A stretch of 64,000 nt of DNA, from NCBI GenBank assembly GCA_022451485.1, contig JAKUQS010000005.1:62001-126000 (forward strand), read 5' to 3'. Each line of letters opens with the position of its first letter. Position 1 is the stretch's first letter. The notes under the pieces are model-generated. The model did no database searches and was not told where the DNA came from. It worked only from the letters and a program-made list of their open reading frames with translations. Positions 18,347 to 28,042 of this stretch are shown here, one piece after another. A program made the position numbers and the translations under genes. The stretch comes from Gammaproteobacteria bacterium (GTDB taxonomy: Bacteria > Pseudomonadota > Gammaproteobacteria > Arenicellales > UBA868).

Positions 18347-19807
18347 ATGAGTGAGTTCGTGGAACAGTGTGACGTGCTGATCAGGGGTGGCCAGGTAATT
18401 GATGGCACGGGGCAGCCGGCGCGTTTGGCAGATGTCGCCATCACAGGCGATCGCATCGTTGCGCTCGGCGCTTTGAATGTGGAGCGAGCAGAGCATGTGA
18501 TAGAGGCCACGGGTCAGACCGTTGCGCCCGGGTTTATTGATGTCCATACACACGATGATCGGTTGGTCATGTCAAACCCTGAGGTCACTCCCAAGTTGAG
18601 CCAGGGCGTGACAACCGTGGTGGTAGGAAACTGTGGTATCAGTTTGTCTCCCTGGACGGGCGGGTACACACCACCACCGCTGGATCTGGTGTTTTCACCG
18701 GAGCCGGATGAGTACCAATTTCCGACCTTTGCTGCCTATGCTGAGGCACTGCGGAAACACCCGTCGTCGATTAACGTTGTGCCGCTGATTGGGCACTCCA
18801 CGCTACGTTGCGGCACGATGGATGACGTCGATAGACCTGCTACCGATTCAGAGATCACGGCGATGAAGGAATCGCTTCGAGAGAGTCTCAAGGCAGGCGC
18901 CGCGGGGTTTTCCACTGGTTTGTTTTATGCGCCCAATAAGCCGGCGCCCGCAGCAGAGGTGGCAGCCATCGCGAGCGAGTTATCGGCTTTTAAGGGTATT
19001 TATGCTACGCATATGCGAAATGAGGGGGAGGGGTTGTTTGACTCACTTGATGAAACATTCGATACCGCCCGTCGTGCGGGTTGCGCGGTCGTGATTTCCC
19101 ATCATAAATGCCAGAACGACAAGGTGTGGGGACGCAGTGCGGAGTCACTGGCACGAATTGAGGCGGCCAGTGCAGAACAGCCGGTCGGATTCGATGTTTA
19201 TCCGTATGTAGCGGGTTCAACTGTTTTGCTGGAGGAAATGATTCAACCTTCCAAACGGATCATTGTTAGCTGGTCTGCGGCTGTGCCGGAGGCCGGCGGC
19301 AGGGATCTTTCTGACATCTCCGCCGAGTGGGGCTGTTCTGATGCTGAGGCGATGGCGCGCCTCCAACCGGGCGGTGGAATTTATTTCAGCATGGATGAAG
19401 CTGATGTGGATCGCATTCTCTCTCACCCGATGGGTATGATCGGGTCCGATGGCATCCCGCATGATGTGCATCCCCATCCGCGCCTTTGGGGAACCTTTCC
19501 CCGCGTTCTTGGACACTATGCTCGAGAGCGTGGGTTATTCAGCTTGGAGGAGGGTGTGCGCAAAATGACCGGCTTATCGGCCCAGACCTTTAACCTCAAG
19601 GATCGGGGACTGTTACAGGTGGGTGCGTTTGCCGATGTCGTTGTGTTTGATGCCAACACAATTATTGATACCGCGACGTTCGAAACACCCAAAAGTACTG
19701 CAGCTGGCATTGATACAGTACTGGTGAACGGTGCCATCGCCTGGCAGCAAGGCGCTGGAACGGGTCAGCGAAGTGGTCGTGTGCTGAGCAATCCAGGAGT
19801 GACTTGA
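18347..19807 (+). CDS. N-acyl-D-amino-acid deacylase (D-aminoacylase family)
   Basis: This 486-residue amidohydrolase has the metal motif GFIDVHTHDD and the metal-site cysteine region VVVGNCGIS. It also has YATHMRNEG, the His pair in VVISHHKCQN, the catalytic Asp in GSDGIPHDVHPHPR and the PRVLGHY segment, all hallmarks of D-aminoacylases and N-acyl-D-Glu/Asp deacylases. These release free D-amino acids from N-acyl or N-terminal D-amino linkages. Its stop nearly touches the GTG of the M19 gene. Cytoplasmic; substrates probably arrive through the Dpp-type importer. Confidence 0.85.
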   Translation: MSEFVEQCDVLIRGGQVIDGTGQPARLADVAITGDRIVALGALNVERAEHVIEATGQTVAPGFIDVHTHDDRLVMSNPEVTPKLSQGVTTVVVGNCGISLSPWTGGYTPPPLDLVFSPEPDEYQFPTFAAYAEALRKHPSSINVVPLIGHSTLRCGTMDDVDRPATDSEITAMKESLRESLKAGAAGFSTGLFYAPNKPAPAAEVAAIASELSAFKGIYATHMRNEGEGLFDSLDETFDTARRAGCAVVISHHKCQNDKVWGRSAESLARIEAASAEQPVGFDVYPYVAGSTVLLEEMIQPSKRIIVSWSAAVPEAGGRDLSDISAEWGCSDAEAMARLQPGGGIYFSMDEADVDRILSHPMGMIGSDGIPHDVHPHPRLWGTFPRVLGHYARERGLFSLEEGVRKMTGLSAQTFNLKDRGLLQVGAFADVVVFDANTIIDTATFETPKSTAAGIDTVLVNGAIAWQQGAGTGQRSGRVLSNPGVT

Positions 19808-19808
19808 T

Positions 19809-20807
19809 GTGACTGAATCGCTGAATGCGAAGGAACTGCACGCGGACGCGACCGTCGTTGATGGCCTTGTTATCTCGAATTGGAGTCGCGAAGTCTTTGA
19901 AGATCTTCACGCCGGTGGTGTCACGGCGGTTAATTGCACCTGCAGCATCTGGGAAGGATTGCGAGATACGCTGGTCAATGTCGGCCGCTGGAATTCGTGG
20001 TTTCGAGATAACGATGACTTACTTTTGCCGGTCAAGGTGGTGGCCGACATCGCGCGCGCCAAGAATGAAAACCGGGTGGGCATCATTCTTGGTTGGCAAA
20101 ACACCAGTGCGCTCGAGGATCGTGTTGAACTAGTTGATGTGTTTAAGACATTGGGTGTGGGTGTGATGCAGTTGACGTATAACACCCAGAACTTGGTCGG
20201 TAGCGGGTGTTACGAAAGTCGAGACAGCGGACTCTCTGATTTTGGCCGCGATGTGATTGATGAGATGAACCGAGTCGGTGTGGTTGTTGATCTGTCGCAT
20301 GTAGGGGCCAGGACCAGTGAGGATGCGATTCGGCATTCAAAACAGCCGGTTGCCTACAGTCATTGTTGTCCGGCAGCGTTGTTGGATCATCCGCGCAATA
20401 AGACTGATGAGCAGCTGCGGTTTATTGTGGAACATGGCGGATTTGTGGGTGTGACAACCTATCCGTGGTTTCTGCCAAAGGGCGCGGACTCAACTGTGGA
20501 TGACTGCGTTGCTGCTATCGATTATGTGATTAATCAGGTCGGCGAAGAGCGTGTCGGTATTGGTACAGATTTCACGCAAGGACAGGATGCCGCATTCTTC
20601 GACTGGCTAAGCCTGGACAAAGGCACGGGTCGTCGTTTGATCGTTCGTGACTGGGATGTTGCGCCGCAGCCGGTGGGGTTTCAGCGGCTGTCGGAGTTTC
20701 CCAATTTAACCGAAGCGATGGTTCGACGGGGTTGGTCTGAGCGTCGTATTCGACGAATCTTGGGCGAGAACTGGGTGTCGTTTCTGGGCGAGGTTTGGGG
20801 TAACTGA
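19809..20807 (+). CDS. M19 membrane-dipeptidase-like protein lacking one metal site, GTG start
   Basis: The fold and many motifs are those of renal dipeptidase homologues: DLSHVG (161-166), YSHC (183-186) and GIGTDFTQG. The usual N-terminal HxD zinc motif is replaced here by VVDGLVIS (16-23), and the bridging-Glu region reads GWQNTSALED (95-104). His164 and His185, ligands of the second zinc, are kept. It may therefore be a mononuclear amidohydrolase rather than a classical binuclear dipeptidase. This pattern belongs to a bacterial subfamily, so it is unlikely to be a local mutation. The gene has 332 codons and starts one base after the D-aminoacylase stop. Confidence 0.78.
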   Translation: MTESLNAKELHADATVVDGLVISNWSREVFEDLHAGGVTAVNCTCSIWEGLRDTLVNVGRWNSWFRDNDDLLLPVKVVADIARAKNENRVGIILGWQNTSALEDRVELVDVFKTLGVGVMQLTYNTQNLVGSGCYESRDSGLSDFGRDVIDEMNRVGVVVDLSHVGARTSEDAIRHSKQPVAYSHCCPAALLDHPRNKTDEQLRFIVEHGGFVGVTTYPWFLPKGADSTVDDCVAAIDYVINQVGEERVGIGTDFTQGQDAAFFDWLSLDKGTGRRLIVRDWDVAPQPVGFQRLSEFPNLTEAMVRRGWSERRIRRILGENWVSFLGEVWGN

Positions 20808-20863
20808 TACGGGCGCGGTAGAAAAATAATCAAGGCACGACATCACCCAATTCCATCTAGGAC

Positions 20864-22567
20864 TTATCCCGTGAGACCTTCCTCCCTGACAGTGACGTAG
20901 CCTTCTAGAAGGTCTAGTTCGTGTGCTGCCGGATCCCGTTCTCCAGGATCGCCATAGCCGCCGGCACCCGGTACTTCTAACTGGATTTGTGATCCTTTCG
21001 GTGCATTAAAACCGCCCTTGGTTAGCAAGGGTCGAATGGTGCCGTCCTGCAGTTTCAATGCGATCTTAGCTGGTGCGCCAGCTTCGCCACCGCGGATCCC
21101 GAACGGTGGCGATTGTGTGTGTTCTAGGCAAACGGCTGCACGTGAGTCATGATCAAGAACCGTCCAGGCCCGGCGGGCGCCGCACCCTCCGCGGTATTTC
21201 CCGCGACCACCGCTGTCCGGGGTGATTTCGTAGTAGTCGACGCGAACAGGAAAACTTAACTCAAGGATTTCGATTGGTGTATTCATGGTGTTAGAGATGC
21301 CTGATGCCACCACGTTAATACCATCCTTGTTGGGTCGTGCGCCTAGACCTCCTTTGATCGTTTCATAACTGACATAGCGTTGGCCATTGCGAGGGTCCAA
21401 TCCGCCCAAGGTAATAATGCCAGAGGTGCCTTGGCTACAAGCCATAACATTCTCCGGCATAAAATCTGCCATTGCGCCAAAAGTCATGTCCGCAACCCGG
21501 TGGCTGATTTCGTGATTGGCGTAGACGACGGGAGAGGGAAATTGCGCATTGACGACTGTTCCGGGCGGAGCGCTGACGCGTATTGGGCGCCACGCACCGG
21601 AGTTGGCCGGAATCAGACTGTTGGGGTCAACGATCATCTTTAAAGAGCAGTAGACCCCCGAAGCGGTCACCGACAATGGGGCATTGAAGGGCCCCGAAAC
21701 CGCTGGGTCGCTGCCGCTAAAATCTACTTCGAGCGAGTCTCCTTGTTTGCGGACCCGCATTCGAATAGTGAAGGTCGCGTCTTCGCTTTCGCCATCTTCA
21801 ATAATGCCGTCACCATCACAGAAGTCACTGAAAACACCCTCACCATCTGGCAACTCGGACAGCATTAGCCGCATCAGTCGTTCAGAATAATCCATGACCT
21901 CTTGCATGATGCGGGTCAGTGAATCAACGCCGTACTTATCCGCTAGCGTGGCCAGTCGGCGACAGGCCCGATGGTTTGCGGCCACTTGTGCGCGCAGATC
22001 GCCGAGACGTTCATCGGGTGTTCTTACATTGGCCAGAATCAAGTCTTCAACGTTATGGTCAACCTGGCCCGCGTGGTAAAGCCGTATCGGGGGCATGCGA
22101 AGGCCTTCACCATAAATTTCGGTAACTGCTCCATAGCTACCTGGTGTTGCACTACCAATGTCCGGCCAGTGTGCTCGAACGCAGGTCCATCCGAGAATGC
22201 GGTCATCGTAGAAGGCGGGTGTCACTACATTGACATCCGGCAAGTGTGAGCCACCAAAATATGGATCGTTGTGTATAAAGACGTCACCTTCCACGGCCCG
22301 ATCGGCGAATTTGTCGATCACGGCACGGACGGCATCTGGCATCGAGCCGAGATGAATAGGAAGGTCGGGCCCCTGAGCAACCATATTGCCGGCAGTGTCA
22401 AAAATTCCACAGGAATAATCACCCGCAACTTTGAGGATCGGGGAATAGGCTGTTTTGGCCAATACGATCTTCATCTCCTCGGCAGCTTTATAGAGGCTGT
22501 TTTTGACAACTTCGAAAGTCACTCGGTCGGCAGCTGAGCCCCTGGCTGTTTCTTTGGAGTCATTCAT
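20864..22567 (-). CDS. hyuB: Hydantoinase B / oxoprolinase beta-type subunit
   Basis: The 567-residue protein shows the HyuB profile: KMIVLAKTAYSPILK-like N-terminus, GDVFIHNDPYFGGSHLPDV, VRAHWPDIGSATPGSYG, FSGSDPAVSGPFNAP, and the C-terminal GGRGKYRGGCGARR and LEVPGAGGYGDP. HyuA and HyuB act together in ATP-dependent opening of hydantoins, 5-oxoproline or similar lactams. Its ATG lies inside the end of hyuA (8-base overlap), which implies coupled translation. Confidence 0.9.
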   Translation of the reverse strand: MNDSKETARGSAADRVTFEVVKNSLYKAAEEMKIVLAKTAYSPILKVAGDYSCGIFDTAGNMVAQGPDLPIHLGSMPDAVRAVIDKFADRAVEGDVFIHNDPYFGGSHLPDVNVVTPAFYDDRILGWTCVRAHWPDIGSATPGSYGAVTEIYGEGLRMPPIRLYHAGQVDHNVEDLILANVRTPDERLGDLRAQVAANHRACRRLATLADKYGVDSLTRIMQEVMDYSERLMRLMLSELPDGEGVFSDFCDGDGIIEDGESEDATFTIRMRVRKQGDSLEVDFSGSDPAVSGPFNAPLSVTASGVYCSLKMIVDPNSLIPANSGAWRPIRVSAPPGTVVNAQFPSPVVYANHEISHRVADMTFGAMADFMPENVMACSQGTSGIITLGGLDPRNGQRYVSYETIKGGLGARPNKDGINVVASGISNTMNTPIEILELSFPVRVDYYEITPDSGGRGKYRGGCGARRAWTVLDHDSRAAVCLEHTQSPPFGIRGGEAGAPAKIALKLQDGTIRPLLTKGGFNAPKGSQIQLEVPGAGGYGDPGERDPAAHELDLLEGYVTVREEGLTG

Positions 22568-24644
22568 GACATGTAGGCTCGATGTTGATAAATCCGTACT
22601 GATCGTTGGAAGCGGTCCAGCCAGGTTGGACTACAATGGTACTGTCAAGAGATTCTACAATTGCCGGCCCGACAATCACGCTTGAAGGACCAAGGCCATT
22701 TCGGTCGTAGACGGGACAGTCGGTTTTTCCAATAGTGGGGAACCAGCAGCTACGCCGAGCCTTTTCACCTTTGCTTTGGGTTGCGGTTTGATGTCTGATT
22801 TCAAGCGGATCAAGCTTTCCGACTGCAGATAAACGCAAGGTGACCAAATGGACCGGTTCATTTGTGTTTTGATGGCCGTAGGTTTGTTCATGGCGTCTGT
22901 GAAAATCTGCTGCTAGCTGTTCCATTAGTGCATTATCAAATGGGTCATCAGGGGCTATGATGTTAAGTTCATATGCTTGGCGGGTATATCTCAGGTCAGC
23001 AGACCTTAAGAATCGCCAGCGATCTTCAGGGATGTCTGTCGCTTGAAGCATCCTTCGTCCTTCGGCCATCAGTTCCTGCCACACTGCTTCGACCGCAGCT
23101 GATCGCAAATTGCTCAGCGGTTGATATAGTGTTCTCGAGTAATCGCGACGTATATCGGTACCAATCAATCCTAAAGCCGAAAAACCACCGGGGATTGGCG
23201 GTACGATGAGTTTGGGAATTTCTAATTCCTCAGCAAGCGCAACTGCGTGCAATGGTCCCGCACCCCCAAAAGCCACTAAGCTGAACTCACGCGGGTCATG
23301 GCCACGTTCGATAGATACGATACGTAAGGCCTCTGCCATGCTGTTATTGACGATATCCCTAATTGCAGCAGCGGCTTCTTCTGCGTTTATCCCCATCGGT
23401 CGGCCGATGTGCTCTTCCAACGCCCCAACTGCACGCTCGTAATCAATTGGAAGACTACCGTCGAGCAATGAGTCCCTGTTCAGATAACCCAATACGAGGT
23501 TGGCGTCAGTCACTGTAGGGTTTGTTCCACCTTGCCCATAACATACTGGACCAGGTTGGGCACCGGCACTATGTGGGCCAACCCTCAGTGCACCGGCGGG
23601 GTCTATCCAGGCGATGCTGCCACCACCAGCACTGACTTCGGCTAAGTCGATTACTGGAACCCGAATAGGGTGACCCGTGCCGCTGACCCAGCGATTCTGA
23701 CTGCCCGACCCCCCCACTTCATACTCGGCCGTCACTTCAATTTGACCATCACGTATTAGGCTGGCCTTAGCGGTGGTTCCCCCCATGTCAAACGAGAGCA
23801 AATCAAGTTGATTCAATTGTCGACCAACGAGTTGCGCTGCGATTACACCCGCAGCTGGACCAGATTCAATCGAGTTGACAGGCATTCTCAAAGCTTCATT
23901 TACGTCAAATACACCCCCGGTTGACCCCATCACATGTAGCTGTGGTAACCCAAGTCCGTCTAGAGCAGATTCCAACGTTCGCAGATAAGACTCGAGGATG
24001 GGCCCAACGTAGGCGCAAACAGCCGTTGTGCTAGTTCGTTCAAACTCGCGTACTTCTGGAAGTACTTCACAGGACAGAAAGATAGGGACATCGGGGAGTG
24101 CTGTGCGAAGTGCGCTGCCCAGTTGTTTTTCGTGGGTATCATTTAGAAAAGAGAACAACAAGGTCACTGCTATAGCTTCAACATCGAGGAGTCGAAGCTC
24201 GTCGATTAGTCCGGTAATCTCTGAGTTGTTGAGCGGCTTGATGACGGTTCCAGCAGCGTCTATCCGTTCGGTTACTTCAAGACGCCGGTGCCTTGGGATC
24301 AATGTAAGGGGAGGATCTTGAAAGAGATCATAAAGATCGGAACGAGCGGATCGACGAAGCTCTAAAAGATCGCGGAATCCACGGGTTGTAATCAGAGCAG
24401 TCTTCGCACCTTTTTCTTCTAGGACTGCGTTCGTGACAACAGTAGTCGCATGCGAAAGGAGAGTGACTTGGTCAGAATCTATAGCATATGTATTAATTGC
24501 TTGTGTCAGACCTGACAAAACACCAAGTCCAAAGTTGGAAGGGGTCGTCGGCGTCTTTGTGATGCCAATGATTCCATCTTCGTCGTTAACAAGAGCAACA
24601 TCAGTGAAAGTGCCACCAATATCGACTCCAAGGCGCCATGCCAT
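22560..24644 (-). CDS. hyuA: Hydantoinase A / 5-oxoprolinase alpha-type ATPase subunit
   Basis: The ASKHA-type nucleotide-binding start RLGVDIGGTFTDVAL, the second phosphate motif LLSFDMGGTTAKAS and the central GGGSIAWID, GAQPGPVCYGQGGT and LVAFGGAGPLHA segments identify HyuA. AGGAGA lies about 8 bases before the ATG. The 694-residue length is standard. The HyuAB pair may act on hydantoins, N-methylhydantoin, 5-oxoproline or a related cyclic amide. Neighbouring peptidase genes point to cyclic amino-acid derivatives. Confidence 0.92.
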   Translation of the reverse strand: MAWRLGVDIGGTFTDVALVNDEDGIIGITKTPTTPSNFGLGVLSGLTQAINTYAIDSDQVTLLSHATTVVTNAVLEEKGAKTALITTRGFRDLLELRRSARSDLYDLFQDPPLTLIPRHRRLEVTERIDAAGTVIKPLNNSEITGLIDELRLLDVEAIAVTLLFSFLNDTHEKQLGSALRTALPDVPIFLSCEVLPEVREFERTSTTAVCAYVGPILESYLRTLESALDGLGLPQLHVMGSTGGVFDVNEALRMPVNSIESGPAAGVIAAQLVGRQLNQLDLLSFDMGGTTAKASLIRDGQIEVTAEYEVGGSGSQNRWVSGTGHPIRVPVIDLAEVSAGGGSIAWIDPAGALRVGPHSAGAQPGPVCYGQGGTNPTVTDANLVLGYLNRDSLLDGSLPIDYERAVGALEEHIGRPMGINAEEAAAAIRDIVNNSMAEALRIVSIERGHDPREFSLVAFGGAGPLHAVALAEELEIPKLIVPPIPGGFSALGLIGTDIRRDYSRTLYQPLSNLRSAAVEAVWQELMAEGRRMLQATDIPEDRWRFLRSADLRYTRQAYELNIIAPDDPFDNALMEQLAADFHRRHEQTYGHQNTNEPVHLVTLRLSAVGKLDPLEIRHQTATQSKGEKARRSCWFPTIGKTDCPVYDRNGLGPSSVIVGPAIVESLDSTIVVQPGWTASNDQYGFINIEPTCHE

Positions 24645-24709
24645 GAATCATTCTCCTAGGATCAGTGAAGGAGCATAGCGTGCACTTTCAATTCAGTCGA
24701 TCAATGACA

Positions 24710-25051
24710 TTAATATTGGATCACACGCACGCACGCTACTGCCTGTGGCCCATTCAGTTGTCCAAATGTGTTCGCCTTCGACGCCAGGCGACATTCGTTT
24801 CCATTGGAAAGCGGTGTCGGGCTGTAGCAGAATGCGATCGCGTTTTCTGGTGGCCACAAGCAGATCTCTCTGGGTTTTACTACTGTTTTAGCCGTTGCTT
24901 CAGCAGAGACAGAGATTGGTACTGAAAAATAGACTTCTTTGTCCGATAGATTGGCCTGTGCTTTCACTGGGAAGATTTCAGGGAGCTTGTCAAGCTTAAT
25001 GTAAGCGAAGCGCAGGCGAGATGGACACGCTTAGCACATCAACAATAGCAT
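24710..25051 (-). pseudogene. TM1367-type cyclophilin-like protein, disrupted by an in-frame stop at codon 7
   Basis: The readable part (KEVYFSVPISVSAEATAK, CLWPPENAIAFCYSPTP, NECRLASKANTFGQL) matches the bacterial TM1367/PF04126 cyclophilin-like family, usually about 120 residues. The natural start is an ATG at 25051 that shares its A with the stop codon of the M24 gene (TGATG). That frame meets TAA at 25033-25031, then stays open to the stop at 24710 with family-like length. The first 25 residues are not clearly conserved. A GTG at 24967 could still yield a truncated 85-residue protein. I judge it a recently inactivated or truncated gene, barring a sequencing error. Confidence 0.6.
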
Positions 25052-26205
25052 CAAAGAATAGTGAATGTGTCATTCTCACTTAGGATTAATCGGTTCAGAG
25101 GATCCACGCCGGATTCTGTGATCGCAATGACACACTCGATACGAAAGCCACCACCGGTTAATCCGTGCAAGTCGAGCTTAATTGCGAGTGTCATGCCGGG
25201 CAGCAGATCAAAATCACTGTCGAGTGTGAGGTCCGGTTGTTCTACAACATCAAGGCCGACACCGTGACCAACACCTCTTTGACCTTTCGCATAGGGGACA
25301 AAGTTGTCAGCGTAGCCTGCAGGTTCGAGCCTCGCCAGCATCATGTCATAGATCGTTGATGCAACCGTGTTCGGTTGGATCAACGGAATCACCTCTTTGA
25401 TGACTTTATGGCCAAATGCTAGCGCGTCAGCCTTCTCGGTGCTTGCCCCCGGCATTAAGACAGTTACACCGCCGTCATTACAGTAATTTCCAACGGCTGG
25501 GTTAAAGTCAACCAATACGAAGTCACCCGCTTCGATTGCCCGATCACTGGGCCGCCAGGCAGGAAAATTTGTGTTGGGCCCTGACATGACAACGGTAGCG
25601 GAGCCGAGATCAGCGCCCATCTTTCGACCAATGTATTCAGCCTCTGCAGCAACCTGTGTTTCTGTCTGGCCTATATGTATTTTCTTCAACAGTCCTGCCA
25701 GAACCTCATCGTCAATTTCGGCGGCTTGGCGCATGAGTGCAATTTCGTTGTCGCTCTTTACTTGCCGCAACTCTATGAGAAGATTGGTGCACGGTACGAA
25801 TTCGGCATCACCGAGGTGCCTTTCGATAACACGGTAATTACTGAGTGGTAACAAGTTGTCACCGATGAGGCCTATGCGTGCATTCGTGTTAATGATGGAG
25901 TTAAACACTTCGGGAACAAACTCATCGAGACGGTGAATTGGACGCACATCTTCTATCCATACTGTTTTGACAGCAGAGTAGGCGTTTAATCGACCAATAA
26001 ACAAAGTAGGCGGGAGATCACCGATTAGGCACAGCATTTGGGGTGATTCTTCGATTAAATTAATCGGTTTGTAGTTGGTGAAATAGGTTCCATTGCCTGA
26101 ACGATATTCGTCAGAATAAATGATCAAAGCATCTAGATTATTTTCGTGCATCACACTGCGCATGCGCTCGGTGCGTTGGATCAGTTCTTCGCGTTGAATT
26201 TGCAT
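25051..26205 (-). CDS. M24 family (creatinase/Xaa-Pro peptidase-like) protein with altered metal site
   Basis: The C-terminal pita-bread domain is clear: Asp233 and Asp244 in VLVDFNPAVGNYCNDG, His314 in GVGHGVGLD and Glu357 in GGFRIECVIAIT. The fourth ligand position reads LAIKLDLHG, with Lys343 where metallopeptidases have Glu. It may thus be a metal-free creatinase-like hydrolase or bind metal differently. I chose the ATG at 26205 (384 residues); the frame continues to 26268 with no family similarity. It is first in the minus-strand series with the broken cyclophilin-like gene and hyuAB, suggesting a shared amide-degrading pathway. Confidence 0.78.
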   Translation of the reverse strand: MQIQREELIQRTERMRSVMHENNLDALIIYSDEYRSGNGTYFTNYKPINLIEESPQMLCLIGDLPPTLFIGRLNAYSAVKTVWIEDVRPIHRLDEFVPEVFNSIINTNARIGLIGDNLLPLSNYRVIERHLGDAEFVPCTNLLIELRQVKSDNEIALMRQAAEIDDEVLAGLLKKIHIGQTETQVAAEAEYIGRKMGADLGSATVVMSGPNTNFPAWRPSDRAIEAGDFVLVDFNPAVGNYCNDGGVTVLMPGASTEKADALAFGHKVIKEVIPLIQPNTVASTIYDMMLARLEPAGYADNFVPYAKGQRGVGHGVGLDVVEQPDLTLDSDFDLLPGMTLAIKLDLHGLTGGGFRIECVIAITESGVDPLNRLILSENDTFTIL

Positions 26206-26397
26206 ATGTGTTCGCTCGTTTGCGGTGTGATAGCTGACAGAATAGATTATTACCGGTGGCGGCGACAAGCGGCAATGATGAAACAGTCATAACCTCGTTG
26301 GCAGTCGCGTATTGTTAAGACTTATCTTTTAGCCATGACCGTGATAGGGTTTCGCCGATGCCCTGCGTAGAAATCGCCTTGAACCGGAGAGATATTA

Positions 26398-27774
26398 ATG
26401 AACACTGTCGCACTGGAGAGCTCGAACATCGTCGAGACATATCGTTCCAAAACCCGTGAGTCTGCGGCGCTATCTGAAGACGCTGCCGCTCAGTTCCCAA
26501 GTGGTATTACGCATGATTCAAGACACGTTAGACCATATGGCGTGTTTGTCGAGAAAGCCGTAGGTTCACACAAGTGGGATGTCGACGGTAACGAATATAT
26601 CGACTATTTTGGTGGGCATGGCGCACTGTTGCTCGGACATGGGCGGCCGGAAGTGCTTGCAGCGATTCATGAGGCGCTGGATGAAGGTACGCATTTTGGA
26701 GCGAGTCATCCTAGGGAGCTGGCGTGGGCGAGGGTCATCCAGCGTCTTGTACCTACTGCAGATCGAATTCGATTTACATCCTCCGGTACTGAAGCGACTC
26801 ACCTGGCACTAAGACTTGCTCGAGCCTTTACTGGCCGGTCGAAAATTGTTCGTTTCCTATCAAATTTTCATGGTTGGCATGACCACATGACTTCCGGTTA
26901 CACGTCGCACTACGATGGTTCCCCGACTTCAGGTGTATTAGAAAGTGTGGCATCCAGTATTGCACTCGTCCCGCCCGGTGATATTGATGCCGTACGCACT
27001 GTCCTAGAACAAGATAAAGACATTGCAGCTGTGATTCTTGAACCGACTGGATCATCGTTTGGAATGGTTCCGATTCCGGAAGGTTTTCTGGAAGCACTTC
27101 GAGAGGTGACGGCGAAACATGGTGTGTTATTGATTTTTGATGAAGTTGTGACTGGGTTCCGAGTGTCACCGGGCGGTGCGCAATCGCATTTCAATATCAA
27201 ACCGGATTTAACCGCGCTGGCGAAAATTCTTGCGGGCGGGTTGCCTGGCGCCGCTGTGGTGGGCGGGCGGGAGATCTTGGATGCCCTAGATTTTGATGCG
27301 GCACCGGCAAGTGGGCGGGAGAAAATTCAGCATCAAGGCACATACAATGCTAACCCGGCATCGGCTGCGGCCGGTGCTGCAGCATTATCTATTATTGAAT
27401 CTACAGATGCCTGTAAGAGAGCGAATGACTATGCGGAACGATTGCGTGGAAGACTGAACCAGATATTTGTTGAGGAGCAGGTTCAGTGGGCAGCTTATGG
27501 TACCTTTTCTGGTTTTCACGTCTTTACTAACCCGATGAAACGAGTCATTGATCCGGAGAAATTTGACGCCGCTTCGGTAGACTGGAAAGAGATTAAAAGC
27601 AATCCGCCAGGAGTATCTGACAGGTTGCGCCTTGCGATGTTGATCAATGGTGTTGACATTACGGGGTGGCCTGGCGGGACCATATCGGCCGCCCACGATG
27701 AGGCGGATCTGGACAAAACTGTTGACGCATTTCGTGAATCGTTGCGTATGTTGCGTTCGGAGGATGTTATCTAA
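26398..27774 (+). CDS. Class III aminotransferase, glutamate-1-semialdehyde aminomutase-like
   Basis: The 458-residue protein has the GSA-aminomutase-like framework: DVDGNEYIDYFGGHGALLLGH, FTSSGTEATHLALRLAR, FHGWHDH, LIFDEVVTGFR (Asp248) and the PLP lysine Lys276 in LAKILAGGLPGAA. GGAGAG precedes the ATG. HemL-like proteins outside heme loci usually act as omega-type aminotransferases or aminomutases on unknown amines. It faces the M24 gene across a 192-base divergent region and precedes an ABC importer. Confidence 0.85.
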   Translation: MNTVALESSNIVETYRSKTRESAALSEDAAAQFPSGITHDSRHVRPYGVFVEKAVGSHKWDVDGNEYIDYFGGHGALLLGHGRPEVLAAIHEALDEGTHFGASHPRELAWARVIQRLVPTADRIRFTSSGTEATHLALRLARAFTGRSKIVRFLSNFHGWHDHMTSGYTSHYDGSPTSGVLESVASSIALVPPGDIDAVRTVLEQDKDIAAVILEPTGSSFGMVPIPEGFLEALREVTAKHGVLLIFDEVVTGFRVSPGGAQSHFNIKPDLTALAKILAGGLPGAAVVGGREILDALDFDAAPASGREKIQHQGTYNANPASAAAGAAALSIIESTDACKRANDYAERLRGRLNQIFVEEQVQWAAYGTFSGFHVFTNPMKRVIDPEKFDAASVDWKEIKSNPPGVSDRLRLAMLINGVDITGWPGGTISAAHDEADLDKTVDAFRESLRMLRSEDVI

Positions 27775-28042
27775 CCGGTTAAATAAGGATACTGGCCTAG
27801 TTTTCACTAGTTATTGTGCAAATAGCGGTAGATGTGCCAACAATCCCCAAAAACCTTAATTGTTTTGAGTTTATATACTCGACCCAAGTAGTTATAGTCA
27901 TTTCCGCGCAGGGGCAACAGAATAGGTAGTGTTACATCCTAGTGATGCCTTTGCGCCACTGGGGAGTGAGTTCGGTGTGATGGGAGGGGTTATTTGTGCA
28001 ATGGAACTCGCTTCGAATTTGATTACGTTAGGAGGATTATTA

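Noticed and set aside
24710-24967. An intact 85-residue gene starting at GTG 24967
   Set aside because: Family members need about 30 more N-terminal residues, which can be read upstream in the same frame apart from one stop codon; a disrupted gene explains the data better.
27865-27898. TTGAGT ... TATAGT pair upstream of the solute-binding protein gene as a sigma-70 promoter
   Set aside because: Spacing of 22 bases is too long; the TATACT box at 27874 has no -35 partner.
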